Shown: positions 54,261 through 63,683 of the stretch, in pieces
How positions within the stretch are numbered: the first letter of the stretch is position 1
Layout of the letters: every line of letters begins with the position of its first letter
Assembly: GCF_029504655.1 (NCBI RefSeq)
Contig: NZ_JAQFIL010000001.1
Span: 4,779,001 to 4,843,000 of the forward strand
Direction of reading: 5' to 3'
DNA from: Catalinimonas alkaloidigena
Lineage (GTDB): Bacteria; Bacteroidota; Bacteroidia; Cytophagales; Cyclobacteriaceae
Length of the DNA: 64,000 nt
Translations under genes and position numbers: made by a program
The notes under the pieces: model-generated
Seen by the model: the letters and a program-made list of their open reading frames with translations, nothing else
Databases searched by the model: none
Told to the model about the DNA's origin: nothing

Positions 54261-55295
54261 ATGAAAAGAAATAAAATACTGATTGTAGGGCTGATAGTAT
54301 TCACAGTAGTAATAGTATCTTTTTCCTTTTATGCCTACCAGATGTTTATGTCGCCCAACATACTGGTAGATAAGTCAGAAAGAGAAGTGCTCATACCGAC
54401 CGGCTCCACTTTTGACGAGGTGCGTGATATGCTATATGAGGAAGGCTATGTGAATGATCTGCTGTCATTTAGTGTGCTTTCCAAACTCATGAAGTACGAC
54501 CAGTACGTAAAACCAGGCCGTTACATTCTGAGTCCTGATATGTCTAACCTGGAAGCTATCCGATATTTACGTTCCGGCAAACAAGTGCCGGTGGACGTAA
54601 CTTTTAACAATGTACGACTTAAGCCTGAGCTCGCTGAAAAGCTTACTTCCAACCTGGAAGCAGATGCCGACGAGTTTTTAAGACTTATACAGGACTCTTC
54701 TGTAATCGCGCAATATGGCTTTTCGGAAGAAAACATCATGACAATGTTTCTGCCCAATACGTATGAGATGTTTTGGACAACGCAGGAGCAGGAACTTTTA
54801 GAACGCATGCACCAGGAGTATCAGCGGTTCTGGAGCGAGGAGCGCCTCGCCAAAGCCAAAGCGCTCAATATGACGCCTGTGGAAGTTTCTATACTAGCGT
54901 CAATTGTAGAATCAGAAACCAACAAAATGGATGAAGCACCTATAGTCGCTGGTTTGTACCTAAACCGCTTGGACCGCAATATCGCCCTACAGGCTGATCC
55001 TACTCTTGTATTTGCCGCTCAGGATTTTACCATTCGCCGGGTTCTGGACAAGCATAAAGAAATTGACTCTCCTTACAATACTTACAAATATACCGGCCTC
55101 CCTCCCGGCCCTATACGTGCGCCCTCTATTCAGGCGATCAACGCTGTACTTAACCATAAAGAACACAACTACTTATATATGTGTGCAAAAGAGGACTTTT
55201 CCGGTTATCATAATTTTGCCACTAACCTCCAAACCCATTTGGCAAATGCCCGACGCTATCAGCGTGCCCTGAGTCAGGCAGGTATTTACAATTAA
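54261..55295 (+). CDS. mltG: endolytic murein transglycosylase MltG
   Basis: 344 residues. One N-terminal membrane helix (about 7-28), a LysM-like subdomain, then the catalytic domain with FLPNTYEMFWTTQEQEL, the catalytic Glu in LASIVESETNK, VAGLYLNRL and LQADPTLVFA, and the end YNTYKYTGLPPGPIRAPS. It cuts nascent glycan strands in the periplasm near the membrane. Four base pairs before the thioesterase gene. Confidence 0.95.
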   Translation: MKRNKILIVGLIVFTVVIVSFSFYAYQMFMSPNILVDKSEREVLIPTGSTFDEVRDMLYEEGYVNDLLSFSVLSKLMKYDQYVKPGRYILSPDMSNLEAIRYLRSGKQVPVDVTFNNVRLKPELAEKLTSNLEADADEFLRLIQDSSVIAQYGFSEENIMTMFLPNTYEMFWTTQEQELLERMHQEYQRFWSEERLAKAKALNMTPVEVSILASIVESETNKMDEAPIVAGLYLNRLDRNIALQADPTLVFAAQDFTIRRVLDKHKEIDSPYNTYKYTGLPPGPIRAPSIQAINAVLNHKEHNYLYMCAKEDFSGYHNFATNLQTHLANARRYQRALSQAGIYN

Positions 55296-55298
55296 GCT

Positions 55299-55706
55299 AT
55301 GTACAAGCACACTACGCAGATCAGAGTTCGCTACGGGGAAACCGATCAAATGGCTTATGTCTATTATGGCAATTATGCTTCCTACTTTGAAGTAGCACGT
55401 GTAGAGGCATTAAGGCAACTGGGCATGAGCTATAAAGAGTTGGAAGACGAGGGCATTATGATGCCTGTATTAGAAAATCACTCTTACTATCATCACCCCG
55501 CTGTATACGATGATTTACTCAGCATAGAAGTCAGTATCAAAGACATGCCATCCGTAAGGATAAGTTTTTCTTATCGTATTGTTAATGAAGCAGGTAAACT
55601 CGTGCACTCAGGCGACACCAAGCTTGCTTTCATGAGAGCAGATACCAAGCGTCCTTGCAGGCCTCCGGAAAAGATGCTGGCTTTACTCAGGCCTTTTTTT
55701 GAATAA
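55299..55706 (+). CDS. YbgC-type acyl-CoA thioesterase (4-HBT hot-dog fold)
   Basis: 135 residues. RVRYGETDQMAYVYYGNYASYFEVARVEALR carries the 4-HBT active Asp (D in ETDQM) and the D-x-x-x-x-Y region; then YKELEDEGIMMPVLENHSYYHHPAVYDDLL and SYRIVNEAGKLVHSGDTKLAFM. A hot-dog thioesterase that frees acyl chains from CoA, often linked to envelope upkeep. Co-transcribed with mltG. Confidence 0.9.
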   Translation: MYKHTTQIRVRYGETDQMAYVYYGNYASYFEVARVEALRQLGMSYKELEDEGIMMPVLENHSYYHHPAVYDDLLSIEVSIKDMPSVRISFSYRIVNEAGKLVHSGDTKLAFMRADTKRPCRPPEKMLALLRPFFE

Positions 55707-55802
55707 TCTTCCCTAAAATTAAAAATTCTCCCTTATAGCGTTTGTCATTAAAATGAAAAACTTTACATTTGCATTCTCGTTCACCAAAGCGTATATCTAC
55801 AC

Positions 55803-55887
55803 AGAGAGTTGGCGGAGTGGTCGAACGCGCCGGTCTTGAAAACCGGAGACCTTCACGGGTCCGGGGGTTCGAATCCCTCACTCTCTG
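55803..55887 (+). tRNA. tRNA-Ser (anticodon TGA)
   Basis: Acceptor stem AGAGAGT/ACTCTCT, D arm with GGCGGAGTGGTC, anticodon stem CCGGT/ACCGG with loop CTTGAAA (anticodon TGA), a long variable arm (GAGACCTTCACGGGTCC) as expected for serine, and T arm GGGGGTTCGAATCCC. Discriminator G. CCA not encoded. Confidence 0.95.
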
Positions 55888-55919
55888 CAGGGTCCTGAAC
55901 CTAAAGCGCATCTTACAGC

Positions 55920-55959
55920 AAAGCCCTTTAAATCATATGATTTTGAGGGCTTTTTTTTT
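55920..55959 (+). terminator. terminator after tRNA-Ser
   Basis: AAAGCCCT and AGGGC-TTT form a stem around a 15-nt loop followed by nine T residues. Confidence 0.85.
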
Positions 55960-56501
55960 CTTCAGGATATCAAATAAAACCAAACAAACACAAATCATTC
56001 GGTGACCTTTTTTAGTTTTTTATTCCTATAAATTGTAGTTCATTGATTTGTATTGGCAGATGTCAAAATAAAGCAAATTAATGAAATTTGATCATCTGAT
56101 CATGAGGCTATGTACTTTGGAATAAGCTTATTTCTTTCCATTACCGATAGAAGCTTCTTGAAAATCACAGTTTTTTATTCTCAACCTTTGACTCTCAGAT
56201 ACAGTATGCGCTGGGGTATCAACTGAAGAATCCTACGCTGATGAAAGCTGAGTGGATGAAGAGTTAAATGAGGAGTTTATGCAATGAATCAAGACAAAAT
56301 CTTTGAACTTTAGGCTTACAAGTATTCAATCAGGTTTGAGATGATTCACTGATTTCATACGTCCTTTAACATAAACTGAAATTATTGTACTTGAAATTTT
56401 TATGTTTTTAGCTGTGTATTTTATATTAATTAACCATCCTTGCTCTCCCCTGCTTTATGATTGCCACCTTGAGCAATCAATTTTCCACTATGTATACTCA
56501 T
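55960..56501. other. gap between the tRNA-Ser terminator and the IS982-type element
   Basis: About 540 bp with no gene I can support. A 35-codon open stretch near 56145-56266 has no start or family match. No N-terminal part of the truncated gene at 57478 is found here. Confidence 0.5.
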
Positions 56502-57472
56502 CTAAATAATTCAAGTTGCTACCTATGAAGGAAAGTGTTACCGTATGGCAGAAGATCGTATTTTTGAGGTTACCACACTTCAAGCCATCGATACTTATGC
56601 TCAACGATAACACTGTTGCAATATAGGTGATTCTGGATGGCATTCTTCAAACGATTGACCCTCATGAAGATGCTCAACGCCAAGTGAATGATGCTTTGAT
56701 TCTGACTACTGCCCTGATTGCTGCCTGGTATTTTGGCCGTAATTGGACCACAGCCCTGAGTTACATACGTGCTCATCACTGCTCTTACATGTTAAGTTCA
56801 TCCCGATTCAATCGGCGCTTACATAGTATCGCCTTAGTGGCAGAATACTGCTTCCGCTTGTTGGGATGGGTTTTTAAAGCAGCTAATTTTAGGCAACGCT
56901 ATCTGTTAGATACTTTTCCGGTACGCGTATGTCATAACATCCGCATTGCTCGTTGTCGGTTATTGCAAGGAGAGGATTATCGGGGCAAGAATACTTCCAA
57001 ACGTGAATATTTTTATGGCTATAAAGTAGCTTTATTAACAAACGAAGAAGGCTTACCTGTAGAATTAGCTTTCTTACCAGGTGCTTACAGCGACCATTCT
57101 GCCTTAGCCCGCTTAGATTTTGACCTTCCTCATGGTAGTATTGTTTGGCAAGATGCTGGATTTACTGATTATGTATGGCCGGCACCGGTGGGAAGATTTT
57201 TACCAACAAGAAGAACATATTGAGTTTGCTACACAGCGTAAAAAAAACTCTCAACGTGGCGATAGTTTTGTAGATGCCATAGCTAAAAAATACAACCGGA
57301 AAAAGATAGAAACCGGGCCACGGCGGCTATCTTTAGTGAAATCACGGCTCGATTTGCCAAGAAACTACATGCTGTAACCATAGAAGGCTTTCAATACAAA
57401 GTATTTTTAACAATTATGGCTTATAGCTTGGTCAAATATATTCAATTATAAGTAGCAACTTAGATTAATTAG
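56502..57472 (+). mobile_element. degenerate IS982-family insertion sequence
   Basis: Imperfect terminal inverted repeats of 25 bp (21 matches): 56502-56526, with the core AGTTGCTAC, and its inverse at 57448-57472, with GTAGCAACT. Between them is a frameshifted IS982-type transposase. I could not find a clear target duplication, so exact ends are approximate. The element is old and can no longer move without help. Confidence 0.65.
56627..57451 (+). pseudogene. IS982-family transposase, disrupted by at least two frameshifts
   Basis: The first frame (from 56627, no proper start; an in-frame stop lies directly before it) reads SSRFNRRLH, FRQRYLLDTFPVRVCHNIRI, EDYRGKNTSKREYFYGYKV and LPVELAFLPGAYSDHSALARL, all IS982 marks, with the DDE Asp in LLDTFP. 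Near 57190 the frame changes (WEDFYQQEEHIEFATQRKKNSQRG continues in another frame), and near 57325 again (FSEITARFAKKLHAVTIEGF to the stop at 57451). The N-terminus is also broken. Clearly dead. Confidence 0.88.
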
Positions 57473-57477
57473 CATAA

Positions 57478-57795
57478 GCTAAAACTCTTGGAGTTCTCTA
57501 CACCCAAGGAGTTTTTAATGAAAGCAGTACCAGTGCACGTATGGCTGCTGCTCAAGCACCCTGTGACATTTTATTCCTTGATTTAGGTCCACTTTCCCTG
57601 GATTTGCTTGGGCTGACTGTAGATTTATCAGAAATTGTGCTGGATATCAATGCCGTTTCTGGTTCTGGAAATTTACTGGATAATTTACTTTGTGCAGTGG
57701 CTGGCCTATTGGATGCTGGAGGGCTCCTTTCAGATCTCATTGGTAGTCTTACTGGCCTTCTCGATATTCTCAATCAGATAAATGATAATTTCTAG
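57478..57795 (+). pseudogene. C-terminal part of a conserved secreted-protein domain, cut off by the IS
   Basis: An open frame starts 5 bp after the right IS end with no start codon nearby and reads TLGVLYTQGVFNES, then CDILFLDLGPLSLDLLGLTVDL and NLLDNLLCAVAGLLDAGG. That is the closing domain of a family of secreted proteins I know only as conserved hypothetical (order: C-x-I-L-x-L-x-LGPL-x-LDLLGL, then GNLL-x-NLLCAVAGLLD), in which two Cys probably pair. The N-terminal part and signal peptide are missing; a fragment starting at Met 57541 would be made of 84 residues but could not be exported. A strong terminator follows. Confidence 0.65.
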
Positions 57796-57828
57796 AAGGC
57801 GAGATTTAACCTAAATCTCGCCTTTTTT
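57796..57828 (+). terminator. strong terminator after the truncated secreted-protein gene
   Basis: AAGGCGAGATTTA and TAAATCTCGCCTT form a 13-bp stem with a 3-4-nt loop and a T6 tail. Its presence shows that the truncated gene had been a separate transcript. Confidence 0.9.
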
Positions 57829-58083
57829 ATTGTCACGATCGCTTACTACTCTTCACCTCTTCATCACAATCTGCTATTCAATCCTACTTTCTTCATTTAC
57901 ATTTCATTCTTCAGATTTTGATAGTCCTTTTCAGGGTATTTACAAGATCCATCTTTTGCTGATCCAACTGCCCTTTATTTAGGGATTTTACAAGAACCTT
58001 TTACTGAAAACCCGGTTATTTTGATTCAGCATTTTTAGCGTTGATCCATTGATGGGGATAGAATTTTTTGATATTAAATTTTA

Positions 58084-59367
58084 ATGGAAAGCTATATAAT
58101 CAGCATCACAGTCATTGGTACTGCCGCATTGGGTATGACATGGATACCTAGCTTAACTAAAAAGTTAAACATATCCTACTCTATTATCTTTCTCTTATTT
58201 GGCGTCATCATTTACAGTGTTATAGATAATTTACCATGGCCGAACCCTTATCGGGAGCAGGATTACACCGTACACCTTACAGAGTTGATAGTCATTGTGG
58301 CATTAATGGGAACAGGGCTAAAGATAGATCATCCTTTTTCATTCAAAGAGTGGAAAATTCCTTTTCGTCTGGTAACCATCACTATGCTGTTTTGTATAGC
58401 CAGCATGGTAGTATTGGGTGTATGGGGCTTAGGATTTGATCTTGCATCAGCAGTATTATTAGGAGCTGTACTTGCTCCCACTGACCCTGTTTTAGCTTCA
58501 GACGTTCAGGTAGGTCCACCCAATGAAGGAGAAAATGATGTGGTGCGATTTTCATTGACGGCTGAGGCAGGGCTTAATGACGGAATGGCTTTTCCTTTTA
58601 CCTGGCTGGCTATTATACTTGCTATAGTGTCACAGACCGGCGAACCTTGGTTAGGAGAGTGGCTATGGAGAGATGTATTATATCGACTCTTTGCAGGAGT
58701 AGGGCTAGGTTTTTTACTGGCAAGGCTGATCACCTATCTTTTTTTTCATCTGCCGGACAAATATAAAATGCTACATGTGAGAGATGGTTTAGTAGCTGTT
58801 TCTGCTACTCTATTTATTTATGGGGTTACAGAACTAGCACATGGGTATGGTTTCATGGCTGTATTTGTAGCTGCTGTCACGATCAGAAATTATGAGATAA
58901 AACATGAGTATCATCAAACTTTACATTCTTTCACCGACCAGATAGAGCGTATCTTACTGGCTGTGCTTTTAACTTTGTTTGGAGGTAGTTTGGTAGCAGG
59001 AATTTTAAATAATCTTAGCTGGAATATGGCACTCATAGGTTTAGGTTTCGTACTCATCATACGTCCTTTGGGGGGATTAATAGGTATGCTGGGCATACCC
59101 ATTAAAATGAGAGAGAAAATAGCAATTGGTTTTTTTGGGATCAAGGGGATTGGTTCTTTCTTTTACCTTGCATTTGCCTTGAATGAAACAGATTTCGTAC
59201 ATCAAGGAGAGCTATGGTCTATGACCGCCTTTATTGTACTTATCTCTATTTTGTTGCATGGCCTCACAGCTTCCATTACTATGAAAAAACTTAAGCTCAG
59301 GTATATCACTGAACAAGAAAGTGAGAAGCAGAAAGAGCATAAAAGTAAAAAGGAATTTTATTCCTAA
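58084..59367 (+). CDS. Na+/H+ antiporter of the CPA1 (NhaP) family
   Basis: 427 residues, about 12 membrane helices. CPA1 marks: GTGLKIDHPFSFKEW, VLLGAVLAPTDPVLASDVQVG (the TDPVL-x-SD motif) and RFSLTAEAGLNDGMAFPF (the E-x-x-x-ND motif carrying the ion-binding Asp). The hydrophilic tail is short (about 20 residues, Lys/Glu-rich). Exchanges Na+ or K+ for H+ across the inner membrane, fitting a marine lifestyle. Monocistronic; nothing identified in 57829-58083. Confidence 0.93.
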   Translation: MESYIISITVIGTAALGMTWIPSLTKKLNISYSIIFLLFGVIIYSVIDNLPWPNPYREQDYTVHLTELIVIVALMGTGLKIDHPFSFKEWKIPFRLVTITMLFCIASMVVLGVWGLGFDLASAVLLGAVLAPTDPVLASDVQVGPPNEGENDVVRFSLTAEAGLNDGMAFPFTWLAIILAIVSQTGEPWLGEWLWRDVLYRLFAGVGLGFLLARLITYLFFHLPDKYKMLHVRDGLVAVSATLFIYGVTELAHGYGFMAVFVAAVTIRNYEIKHEYHQTLHSFTDQIERILLAVLLTLFGGSLVAGILNNLSWNMALIGLGFVLIIRPLGGLIGMLGIPIKMREKIAIGFFGIKGIGSFFYLAFALNETDFVHQGELWSMTAFIVLISILLHGLTASITMKKLKLRYITEQESEKQKEHKSKKEFYS

Positions 59368-59529
59368 ACATGAAAACTGTAACAATGCAAAAGACATAAG
59401 TGACTACAATTGATCAATATTATCTTATACATTTTTCAATTTACGGCAGCAGATAATTATTCAAATTTTTTTTGTCTTGTCCTGTGTTAAAAAGGTCCCT
59501 TTTCATACTAAAGGTTGTTAAAGGACGAC

Positions 59530-60457
59530 TCAGGCATTAAAGTAAAGTTTAAATTCTGTCCCTTCTACATGCCTGTGGAAACGTTTAAACATAGTAAACA
59601 ACTTTGCCTGGTGAGCGATACTTGATAGCATTACTTAGCAGATTATATAGGATACTTCTCAGGTTTACCTTGGCAAAGGTCAGTTCTCGCACCTGCAAAT
59701 CTTCACTAATCTTGACTTTAGTACTCGTAACTAAGTGGCGTATCTCTTCTTTTGCTTCCTCTAGCACCTCTTTGAAAGAAACGACCTCCTCTACTTCCTC
59801 CATATTCCTCTGAGCCTTGGTCATTTCAATAAGGCTCTCTATGGTATTTTGTAGCCTTAATCCCGAAGTACTCATCTTCTCAACAATTTGATTTTCAGCC
59901 TCATTGAGCTTCGGACTTATAATTCTTTCTACCAAAGAAAGTAATCCTTCCAAATTGCTAATAGGAGCTCTGAGATCGTGTGAGGCTGTATAAACAAAGT
60001 TGTCCAGGTCTGTATTTACTTTGTGCAACTCCCTCATCAGTGCTTCATTACTGACACGTTCACTTAAATCCGTGTGATTTTTGTATAACCTATATGCTGG
60101 TTTTGATGATTATATATGGTAGTAATAATCTCATTAGCCCAGAATTGGGCTACCATCTTTTCTCACTCTCCATCCTTCTTCCTCAAACTTACCTTCCTTT
60201 CTGGCTACTTTTAGTTCATATGCAGGATGATTTCGCTTCATCGCCTCTTCAGGATAGAATATAGAAAAGTGTTGATCGATGATTTCTTCTTTGCTATAAC
60301 CTTTCAGGTTTTCTACTCCAGTATTCCAGGTGGAAATATATCCTTGAGGATTCAGCATAAAAACGGCATAATTTTTCACACTATTGATCAATAGGCTATA
60401 CCTGGCTTCGCTTTCTTCTAAAAGCTTTTTGGCTCTTATAGAAGGCGGCTTACTCAC
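59530..60457 (-). pseudogene. PAS-domain histidine kinase, decayed by several indels
   Basis: From 60457 a PAS domain reads ARYSLLINSVKNYAVFMLNPQGYISTWNTG to WRVRKDGS and stops. One base later in another frame it continues FWANEIITTIYNHQNQHIGYTKIT. Another frame change leads to DLSERVSNEALMRELHKV and the HisKA box VYTASHDLRAPISN (phospho-His intact). After LLSNAIKYRSPGKVVYYV a stop follows; then MFKRFHRHVEGTEFKLYF in a third frame belongs to the end of the ATPase domain, and the G1 box between them is missing. At least three indels plus one internal deletion: a dead gene. An internal start at 60037 leaves HisKA only. Confidence 0.82.
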
Positions 60458-60638
60458 GGCTCATCTTTTAACATCTAATCCATAGATAAAAAATTAAGCA
60501 AGTAATCTTTATGAAGACAAAGATAGGAAATATATTCCTTTTTGATTTGTCCTCCCCAATATGTGTTTGATAGCCAGTAGATCAGATCAGTTCATCCCAT
60601 TCAAACTGCTACTTACAAATGCAAGGAGGAAATATAGA

Positions 60639-61016
60639 CTAGACAATGCTTAACATTTTTTCTTTGGTTAGAGGTTTATTAAGCACCTCTTTAATACCTA
60701 AGGTGGCTAATCTTTGTAGATCCCTGCTATGCTTTGATGAGGTGAGAACAATTATTCTGTATTTAGAAGCTTTACCAACATCCAACTGCTGAAATGCTTC
60801 TATAAAATCAAAACCATCCAAATGAGGCATGTTCAAGTCTAGTAAGATCAAATCAGAACCTTTATCCTGAGAACTTTCGTTCTTAATGAGGGATAGTGCA
60901 TTTTCTGCCTCTGTGAATATTTCCACCTGATGTGCCACTTTTAACTCAGTAATGATATGCTCATTAACAAAATTTGTGATGGGATCATCATCGATAAGAA
61001 AGATTCTTTCAAGCAT
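60639..61016 (-). CDS. CheY-like single-domain response regulator
   Basis: 125 residues, receiver domain only. Acidic pair in LIDDDPIT, phospho-acceptor Asp in LILLDLNMP, Thr in IIVLTSS and Lys in EVLNKPLT. No output domain, so it acts by binding a partner or as a phosphate relay. Near a decayed kinase and a functional kinase (61268); the latter is the likelier partner. Confidence 0.9.
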   Translation of the reverse strand: MLERIFLIDDDPITNFVNEHIITELKVAHQVEIFTEAENALSLIKNESSQDKGSDLILLDLNMPHLDGFDFIEAFQQLDVGKASKYRIIVLTSSKHSRDLQRLATLGIKEVLNKPLTKEKMLSIV

Positions 61017-61267
61017 ATTAACCTCAGTATTTTCTGTAAATTCTTTCTTCTATAGCAAGTTATAAAAACAGAATTACAATAAATTTGCCTTTCTGCATAA
61101 GAATAAGATTATAAGGAGAATTCTGGGTGGTTTTGAGTACTTATTGCTACACCCTCATCCGATCAGGCTACACAAGCCTACCAATTAAACATATTAGATT
61201 GATTGCAATACTCACTTATTTTAAACACTACTTTCCATGAAATGCATTACATAAAAAGCTTTTTAAA

Positions 61268-62626
61268 CTATTCTTTGCTTAAGTGTACCACCTCTACTGG
61301 CCAGGTAAAACAGAATCTTGAGCCAGTATTCCATTGAATAGCATCCTCTATCCATATATTTCCCCCTTTTTCATTGACTATTTTTTTTACGATAGCCAGA
61401 CCAATACCTGTACTATCCACGTCTTTTTTCTTTTGCAGGATAGTAAACATATTAAATACGGCTTCACGTTTATTTAAAGGAATTCCCATTCCATTATCCT
61501 CTACAAAATATATGAGCTCTCCTTCCGCTGTTTCTTCAAAACCTACCTTTACTCTTCCTTCTTCTTTATCATTATATTTGATAGCATTGGATAAAAGATT
61601 ACTCAACACCTGGTCTATAAAAACCTCTTCCGTAAAAAGAATCGGAAGGTCGTCTGCAATTTCAACAAGAAAGTTTTCCGGCTTTACCAGATTTTCTGCC
61701 ACACTAACTAAAAGCTTCTTTAGATCAACACTTGTTTTATCTACTTTCTCATGTCCTGCTCTACTATAAGCTAAAATACATTCTATAAGATTTTCCATCT
61801 TCTCTAACTGTCTTTTGAAGATAGAAAGCATTTTTTCCTGGTCATTTATGTCTCCATCCTCAACGAGTTGTACTACCCCTTTAAGATTTAAAATTGGAGC
61901 CTTCAGGTCATGAGAGACAATATGGGCAAATTGATCTAACTCTTTGTTTCTTTTGAATAGAAGCTCATTTTGTATAGCATATTCGTTAGAAAGCTCCTTT
62001 ATTTTTACATAATTATGCTCTAGCTCATTATTAAGAGATTGAATTTCCTCTAACTGTTCTTTGGTTTGTGACTCTTTAACCCTTAACTCTTCTAAAGTCT
62101 TTAACAGTAGATGATTTTGCCGTTTTAGTTCGTCATAAGGTGAAATAGGTGCTACCTGAGTAAAATGATTACGCCAGCCGGAAAGAATCAAACGATTAAT
62201 GGGTGGATGGCCTACTGGAAGACGCATGGCGATTTTGACACATGTTCCGGTTTCTACATCGCTATCTATGTCAAACTTATCTGATAGCCGCTTACAGTTT
62301 ATAATTCCTGTGTGTTGCCCATTGATTTGAGTATCTAATTTTTGCAGCAAAGCATCAAGGTTTCTTATTCCCGGCCCCTGATCTGTGACTATCGCTTGTA
62401 CATAGTAGCTGCTACCTTCTTGAACAATAAAAAAAGTAACCTCTCCTTTACGGGCATAGGCTAGTGCATTTCTTGAAATTTCTGAAACAGCAGTGGCGAA
62501 TTTGGTCTGGTCAGTAAAATTTAGCCCGGAGATTTCAGCAAGTCTCATAGCTTTTTTATAGGCGATCACCAGATCCAGTTCTCTGTCCAGTGATACTTCA
62601 ATGATCGGCTTTTGATCCTTTTCCAT
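61268..62626 (-). CDS. hybrid anti-sigma-type ATPase / histidine kinase
   Basis: 452 residues, no membrane helix. N-terminal RsbW/SpoIIAB-like ATPase domain (about 5-135) with TKFATAVSEISRNALAYA (N box) and VTDQGPGI. A coiled coil (about 160-230) links it to a HisKA domain (FAHIVSHDLKAPILN, phospho-His) and a HATPase domain (LSNLLSNAIKYN, DNGMGIP, TGIGLAIVKKIV). The start overlaps the preceding gene by 29 bp, so it is the last gene of the RsbT-type operon. This connects a partner-switching stress module to two-component output. Confidence 0.88.
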   Translation of the reverse strand: MEKDQKPIIEVSLDRELDLVIAYKKAMRLAEISGLNFTDQTKFATAVSEISRNALAYARKGEVTFFIVQEGSSYYVQAIVTDQGPGIRNLDALLQKLDTQINGQHTGIINCKRLSDKFDIDSDVETGTCVKIAMRLPVGHPPINRLILSGWRNHFTQVAPISPYDELKRQNHLLLKTLEELRVKESQTKEQLEEIQSLNNELEHNYVKIKELSNEYAIQNELLFKRNKELDQFAHIVSHDLKAPILNLKGVVQLVEDGDINDQEKMLSIFKRQLEKMENLIECILAYSRAGHEKVDKTSVDLKKLLVSVAENLVKPENFLVEIADDLPILFTEEVFIDQVLSNLLSNAIKYNDKEEGRVKVGFEETAEGELIYFVEDNGMGIPLNKREAVFNMFTILQKKKDVDSTGIGLAIVKKIVNEKGGNIWIEDAIQWNTGSRFCFTWPVEVVHLSKE

Positions 62627-63683
62627 CTGTACTGGGATGTTTACATATTATAATAGTTGTATCATCATTTCCCCGGCTATAATCCCGGTAGAGACATGCC
62701 GCCAGAATTACTGGATCATATTTTTGTATCTGAAGATACTTTGCAATGTCACAACGAGAGATAAGGCCGTCTGAATGAACAAGTAGGAGCCTTCCTCTTT
62801 CCCAGGGTATTTCCTGATCATGAATGCGAGATGACATCACATGTCCGACAATTCCGTTGAAAGAAGGTAAGTGTTTAGTAGTATTGCAACTAATTGTTTT
62901 TCCAATAATATTTCCTATTCCGCAAAAAGAAAGTACTTCTTCTTTGAAGTGGTATTTTATCGCCATGGCTACCGCTCCCCTGGTTTTTTTAATCTGGTTG
63001 TGAATCTCTCTTAATACCACTTCAGGAGAATCTTTAGGCAAAGTCGCGTATACTTCTATGCCAGCCTGGGAAGCTTCGTAAGCTCCTGCACCATGCCCTA
63101 AACCATCCAGTAGCAGTAGGTTTAATACCTGGCTTTTCGGTGCATACTCAATATAATACCCATCACCACAAACCTTTTCATCAGGCTTGGCTATCGAAAG
63201 GGCAGCAAAATGAAAAGCTTGTATTTTATGATAAAGCTCTTCTGAGATAAAAAAGCGTGATAGTACTACTGTTCCCTGTCCAGGCTGTGAATAAATCTCA
63301 AAAAAGTCAGACTGCCTTTGGATAGCTCCCAAACCTTCTCCTGCTGTACCAGAAGTAGAAAAACCATCTTCCAAAGCTTGTGCAACACTACCAATGCCGG
63401 GGCCTTTATCCAGTGTCAATATTTCTATACCTTTCTCTTCTTGTTGCTGCACACTTTTCCAGAGCAACTCTCTGCTTCGCTCTCCAAATTTCAATAAATT
63501 AGTTGCCAGTTCGGCAACTACAATCTGAAGTTTAGCGATCTTTTCTGAAGGAAAGCCTAATCTTTCAGCTTCTTTGGTAATATCTTTTTTTATGATGGAA
63601 AAATAGCTTCTGTCCTCAATTCTGTATCTGACATAAGCTCCTGTACTACCTTTTCCACCGAATGATGGTAACTGTTGTTCCAT
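62598..63683 (-). CDS. RsbW-like ATPase fused to an RsbX/SpoIIE-type PP2C phosphatase
   Basis: 361 residues from the start at 63683 (MEQQLPSFGGKG; an ATG at 63707 is the alternative). An anti-sigma-type ATPase domain (about 20-145) has LQIVVAELATNLLKFG and LDKGPGIGS; the second half is a PPM/SpoIIE-like phosphatase with CGDGYYIEY, LLLLDGLGHGAGAYEAS, VHSDGL and DDTTIIICKH at the end, all metal motifs present. In stressosome systems RsbX removes phosphates from RsbR/RsbS and so resets signalling. Overlaps both neighbours. Confidence 0.85.
   Translation of the reverse strand: MEQQLPSFGGKGSTGAYVRYRIEDRSYFSIIKKDITKEAERLGFPSEKIAKLQIVVAELATNLLKFGERSRELLWKSVQQQEEKGIEILTLDKGPGIGSVAQALEDGFSTSGTAGEGLGAIQRQSDFFEIYSQPGQGTVVLSRFFISEELYHKIQAFHFAALSIAKPDEKVCGDGYYIEYAPKSQVLNLLLLDGLGHGAGAYEASQAGIEVYATLPKDSPEVVLREIHNQIKKTRGAVAMAIKYHFKEEVLSFCGIGNIIGKTISCNTTKHLPSFNGIVGHVMSSRIHDQEIPWERGRLLLVHSDGLISRCDIAKYLQIQKYDPVILAACLYRDYSRGNDDTTIIICKHPSTDGKGSKADH

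Noticed and set aside
56145..56266. Open stretch of about 35 codons ending LGYQLKNPTLMKAEWMKS
   Set aside because: It reads somewhat protein-like but has no start, no family match and no continuation; possibly an old remnant, not supportable as a gene.
56493..57482. Target-site duplication for the IS982-type element
   Set aside because: The flanks (ACTCAT on the left, CATAAGC on the right) do not match convincingly, so no duplication is claimed.
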